This document shows, one piece after another, positions 7,858 to 10,335 of a stretch of DNA of 10,335 nucleotides. This DNA is from Bacteroidales bacterium (GTDB taxonomy: Bacteria > Bacteroidota > Bacteroidia > Bacteroidales > GCA-2748055), in contig JAOZLK010000097.1 of NCBI GenBank assembly GCA_029934875.1, forward strand, positions 1 through 10,335, written 5' to 3'. The notes beneath the pieces are model-generated. The model searched no databases, was not told the origin of the DNA, and saw nothing but the letters and a program-made list of their open reading frames with translations. Made by a program: the position numbers and the translations under genes. Each line of letters begins with the position of its first letter. Position 1 is the stretch's first letter.

Positions 7858-9096
7858 CTAAGCCTTAGAAAAAACCAGCACTCCATTCTGTCCGCCAAAA
7901 CCAAAGGAATTTGATATGGCCGCAGAAATCTTTATTTCACGTGCTTCATTGGGTATTACATCAAGCGGACATTCCGGATCGGGAGTTTCATAATTAATGG
8001 TGGGAGGTAGTATTCCATTCTGAACTGCCAGTACACAGGCAGCTGCCTCAATGGCTCCTGCAGCACCCAGTGAATGACCAATCATTGATTTAATGGAGCT
8101 CACCGGAACATCCCGATTATTAAAAGCTGTCTGAATGGCCAGGGTTTCAGTCTTATCATTCATTTTTGTGGATGTTCCATGGGCATTTACATATCCAATA
8201 TCATCCATATTAAGCTGTGCGTCTTTTACTGCATTAAGCATGGCAGCCGCCGCCCATTTCCCTGAGGGGTCAGGAGCAGCAATACCATATGCATCCGCAG
8301 TCATACCAAAGCCTTTCACAACTGCCAAGGGCCTGGCACCTCTCTTTTCGGCGTGTTCAAGTGTTTCCAATACCAAAACACAGGATCCTTCCGCGATCAC
8401 AAAACCATCCCGGTTTAAGTCAAAGGGACGACTTGCCTTTTCAGGATGATCCTTATAAAAGGACAGAACCCCCATGCTCGAATAGGAGTCAAGAACCAGG
8501 GGTGTGATGGTCGATTCTGCGCCCCCGGCTAACATGACATCAGCCGAACCACCCCGCAGTAAACCAAGGGCCATACCTATGGAATGCGTCCCGGTTGTGC
8601 ATGCTGCGGAAACTCCCAGGTTGGGGCCATGAATACCTAGTACCATGGAAGCATTGCATACCGGCATATTGGTAATGACCCTGGGCACAGTAAGAGGATT
8701 CACAGAGCCTGGCCCCATTTTCGAAAAGCGGTTAATCGCATCCTCCAGGTAAGCATAATCCCCTGCACCAGAACCAATTATAGCCCCAATACGAGATCGG
8801 TCTTCCTTATCCAGGTCTAATCCTGCATCTTTAACAGCCTCAATGGCTGCACTGGATGCCAGTTGCGAAACGCGGGCCATTTTTCGTGCTTCCTTCCGAT
8901 CAAAATAGTCTCCTGGACTGTAGTTTGATACTTCTGATGCGACCTGGCTCTTATGATCTGAGGGATCAAAGGCCTGAATTCTTTTTATCCCGGATTTCCC
9001 ATTTATTAGTGAATCCCAGAAATCGACCCGCTTGCAGCCAATGGAAGAAAATATCCCTATCCCTGTAACAACAACTGTTTTATTATTATCAAGCAA
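7858..9096 (-). CDS. fabF: Beta-ketoacyl-ACP synthase, FabF (KAS II) type, TTG start
   Basis: Condenses malonyl-ACP with an acyl-ACP in fatty-acid chain elongation; cytoplasmic. 412 residues, full length. The thiolase-fold active site is intact: Cys166 in SAACTTGTHS, His306 in NAHGTST, Lys336-SMIGHS with His341, and the NSFGFGGQN gate loop near 397-405. The order and spacing agree with the C163, H303 and H340 triad of E. coli FabF. The reading frame begins VVVTGIGIFSS at residue 8, close to the normal N-terminus, yet no ATG lies nearby: the codon at 9096 is TTG and an in-frame stop occurs about 40 bp upstream. TTG is therefore the most likely start. No acyl carrier protein or other fatty-acid gene is beside it, and its neighbours are carbohydrate genes, so it may be a second FabF with a special acyl product rather than the housekeeping copy. 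I cannot tell which. Confidence 0.93.
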   Translation of the reverse strand: MLDNNKTVVVTGIGIFSSIGCKRVDFWDSLINGKSGIKRIQAFDPSDHKSQVASEVSNYSPGDYFDRKEARKMARVSQLASSAAIEAVKDAGLDLDKEDRSRIGAIIGSGAGDYAYLEDAINRFSKMGPGSVNPLTVPRVITNMPVCNASMVLGIHGPNLGVSAACTTGTHSIGMALGLLRGGSADVMLAGGAESTITPLVLDSYSSMGVLSFYKDHPEKASRPFDLNRDGFVIAEGSCVLVLETLEHAEKRGARPLAVVKGFGMTADAYGIAAPDPSGKWAAAAMLNAVKDAQLNMDDIGYVNAHGTSTKMNDKTETLAIQTAFNNRDVPVSSIKSMIGHSLGAAGAIEAAACVLAVQNGILPPTINYETPDPECPLDVIPNEAREIKISAAISNSFGFGGQNGVLVFSKA

Positions 9097-9103
9097 AATA
9101 TTC

Positions 9104-9117
9104 AGTTTAGTTAAACT
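9104..9117. promoter_or_regulatory. 14-bp palindrome before the FabF-like gene
   Basis: AGTTTA-GT-TAAACT is a perfect 6-bp inverted repeat with a two-base centre, 7 bp before the TTG start. A related half site, TTTAACTAT at 9128-9136, repeats TTAAACTAT at 9111-9119 with one mismatch, 17 bp apart. A symmetric site this close to a start could bind a repressor, or it may simply be AT-rich chance. No regulator is visible in the window. Confidence 0.28.
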
Positions 9118-9183
9118 ATCGGTCCAATTTAACTATTATTTCCATACCCTGCAGACAGGCAACATGAATCCCTGATGATCAAA

Positions 9184-9196
9184 GAACCTGTGGTTC
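9184..9196 (-). terminator. Hairpin after the partial sulfatase, possible terminator
   Basis: On the minus strand GAACC-ACA-GGTTC forms a 5-bp perfect stem with a three-base loop, extendable by G-U pairs, followed by TTTGATC. It lies within 10 bp of the sulfatase stop at 9205, in the right place and orientation for an intrinsic terminator. The stem is short and the U-run is weak, so this is a candidate only. Confidence 0.33.
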
Positions 9197-9204
9197 CCTG
9201 AGCT

Positions 9205-10335
9205 TCAATTTAACAAACCGGGCACATAATCCGGATTAGGAGGCATCATCCGGGCACCAACATTAATTCTCCAGCGATGCAACATGGCTCTCAACTCCTG
9301 TACCTTTTCCGGTTCAGATTCAGAAAGATCATGCTGCTCGCCAATATCTGTTTTCAGGTTGAATAACTGGACGGTGTTGTTTTCGTAATATTCAAGTAGC
9401 TTATAATCTCCGCATCGTATGGCACCACCGGGACTCTGCATTCCGTGGTTGCTGTAATGTGGAAAGTGCCAGTATATTGCTTCCCTGTCCAAATGCTCAT
9501 CCCCACTTAAGAGAGGTACAATACTTACTCCATCGAGTTGAGCCTCCTCCGTAATGGGTATATCCAGCATATCCAGAATAGTTGGGAAGAAATCGGGACT
9601 GGTAACCGGAACATCACAAGTCGCTTTTTGCAATCCTGAGCCTGGCCATTTGATAATTAATGGAACCCTGATTCCACCTTCGTACATCCAGCCCTTTGCT
9701 CCTCGTAATGGCAGATTTGAAGTAGAGAAAGCCTTATCCAACTCCTCTTCAGGAATTACCCTAAGCGGATCCCAAAAGTTGGCTGCCGACATACCTCCAT
9801 TATCGGAATAAAAAATAACAATGGTGTTATCTTCCAAGTTCAGTTCTTCCAGTTTATCCAGCACACGCCCCATGCTTTCGTCCATGCTTTCCACCATGGC
9901 TGCAAACTGCACATTGTCCTGATGCTGCTTTATCTTAACAGATTGGTTCGGGAATACTTTATAGCCCCTATATCCTTCATCATCTAACAAGAGATTTTGC
10001 TCATTGCGTGAAACCGGTTTTGCAATGCCAGGCTTTCCTTCCAGAATAAAAGGATCACTCTCAGGAGCTTTCATGGCTGCCAATTTTCGCTGGTACTTTT
10101 CCACCAAATCCGGCCGACCTTCAATGGGATCGTGAACTGCAAAATGAGAGAGATATAAAAAGAAGGGCTTGTCTTTGTTCTGCTCGATGTATTTGATGGC
10201 TTCTTTCGACATTCTGTCGGTCAAATATTCACCAGAGCTTCCTTCTTCTAATCCTTTCATATCATATGGAAAGTAGTAACCATTATTGGGCCAACCACGA
10301 TTCCAATCAGGTAGATGAAAGTCAAAACCCTGGCG
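9205..10335 (-). CDS. S1-family sulfatase, N-terminal part outside the window
   Basis: The frame stays open to the window edge (376 residues visible); an ATG at 10260 lies inside the domain, because 25 in-frame codons before it read on without a stop (GFDFHLPDWNRGWPNNGYY) and fit the segment after the sulfatase GKWH motif. The true start, first metal aspartates and formylglycine motif are therefore not visible. Remaining family marks, numbered from the first visible residue, are H68 in SHFAVHDPI, D178-N179 in YSDNGG, K214 in RGAKGWMYEGG, and the C-terminal WHFPHYSNHG region. The HDPI...YQRKLAAM layout differs from the second sulfatase in the window, so the two belong to different subfamilies and probably remove different sulfates. 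It ends with TGA at 9207-9205. Sulfate ester hydrolysis is assumed from family; whether the active-site Cys or Ser is present must be read upstream. Confidence 0.92.
   Translation of the reverse strand, partial: RQGFDFHLPDWNRGWPNNGYYFPYDMKGLEEGSSGEYLTDRMSKEAIKYIEQNKDKPFFLYLSHFAVHDPIEGRPDLVEKYQRKLAAMKAPESDPFILEGKPGIAKPVSRNEQNLLLDDEGYRGYKVFPNQSVKIKQHQDNVQFAAMVESMDESMGRVLDKLEELNLEDNTIVIFYSDNGGMSAANFWDPLRVIPEEELDKAFSTSNLPLRGAKGWMYEGGIRVPLIIKWPGSGLQKATCDVPVTSPDFFPTILDMLDIPITEEAQLDGVSIVPLLSGDEHLDREAIYWHFPHYSNHGMQSPGGAIRCGDYKLLEYYENNTVQLFNLKTDIGEQHDLSESEPEKVQELRAMLHRWRINVGARMMPPNPDYVPGLLN

Noticed and set aside
9143-9160. CCTG/CAGG short inverted repeat in the gap before the FabF-like gene
   Set aside because: Only a 4-bp stem and no T-run after it, so it is not a terminator I can support.

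Overview
The window looks like a piece of a Bacteroidota chromosome (phylum confident; a marine or otherwise polysaccharide-rich habitat is a guess). The reasons are a type IX secretion (T9SS) C-terminal sorting domain on a CotH-like protein, lipoprotein signals on the carbohydrate enzymes, a DUF1566-type secreted protein, moderate GC content and start regions without strong Shine-Dalgarno sequences. Every gene I can support is on the minus strand, so transcription runs from high to low coordinates. Both edges cut a gene. I see no rRNA, tRNA, CRISPR, insertion sequence or phage gene.

In transcription order the layout is as follows. (1) 10335-9205: C-terminal two thirds of an S1-type sulfatase, with its start and active-site cysteine outside the window. 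(2) 9096-7858: a FabF-like beta-ketoacyl-ACP synthase that appears to start with TTG, 108 bp after the sulfatase. (3) 7756-6821: a Tat-type exported sugar isomerase/epimerase-like TIM barrel. (4) 6808-5618: a GH88-type unsaturated uronyl hydrolase, probably a lipoprotein. (5) 5540-5109: a DUF1566-type secreted protein that stops in mid-domain. (6) 5112-2887: a CotH kinase-like protein with lamin-tail and T9SS domains, overlapping the previous stop by ATGA. (7) 2861-1320: a second sulfatase, a lipoprotein with an intact CFPSR active site. (8) 993-1: an enolase-superfamily (mandelate racemase-like) protein with a Tat signal, cut by the window edge. Genes 3 to 7 are closely spaced (12, 77, -4 and 25 bp) and could be one transcript. 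The 326 bp before gene 8 suggest a separate unit.

Taken together, the sulfatases, the unsaturated uronyl hydrolase, the epimerase-like barrel and the sugar-acid dehydratase-like enolase homologue fit a route that desulfates a uronic-acid-containing polysaccharide, opens the unsaturated ends left by a polysaccharide lyase and processes the sugars released. This is an inference from families and neighbourhood: no lyase, SusC/SusD pair, sulfatase maturase or regulator lies in the window, so the substrate is unknown. The parts that do not fit a routine degradation locus are the T9SS-secreted CotH-like kinase, the broken DUF1566 gene fused to its front, and the FabF homologue between the two sulfatase blocks.
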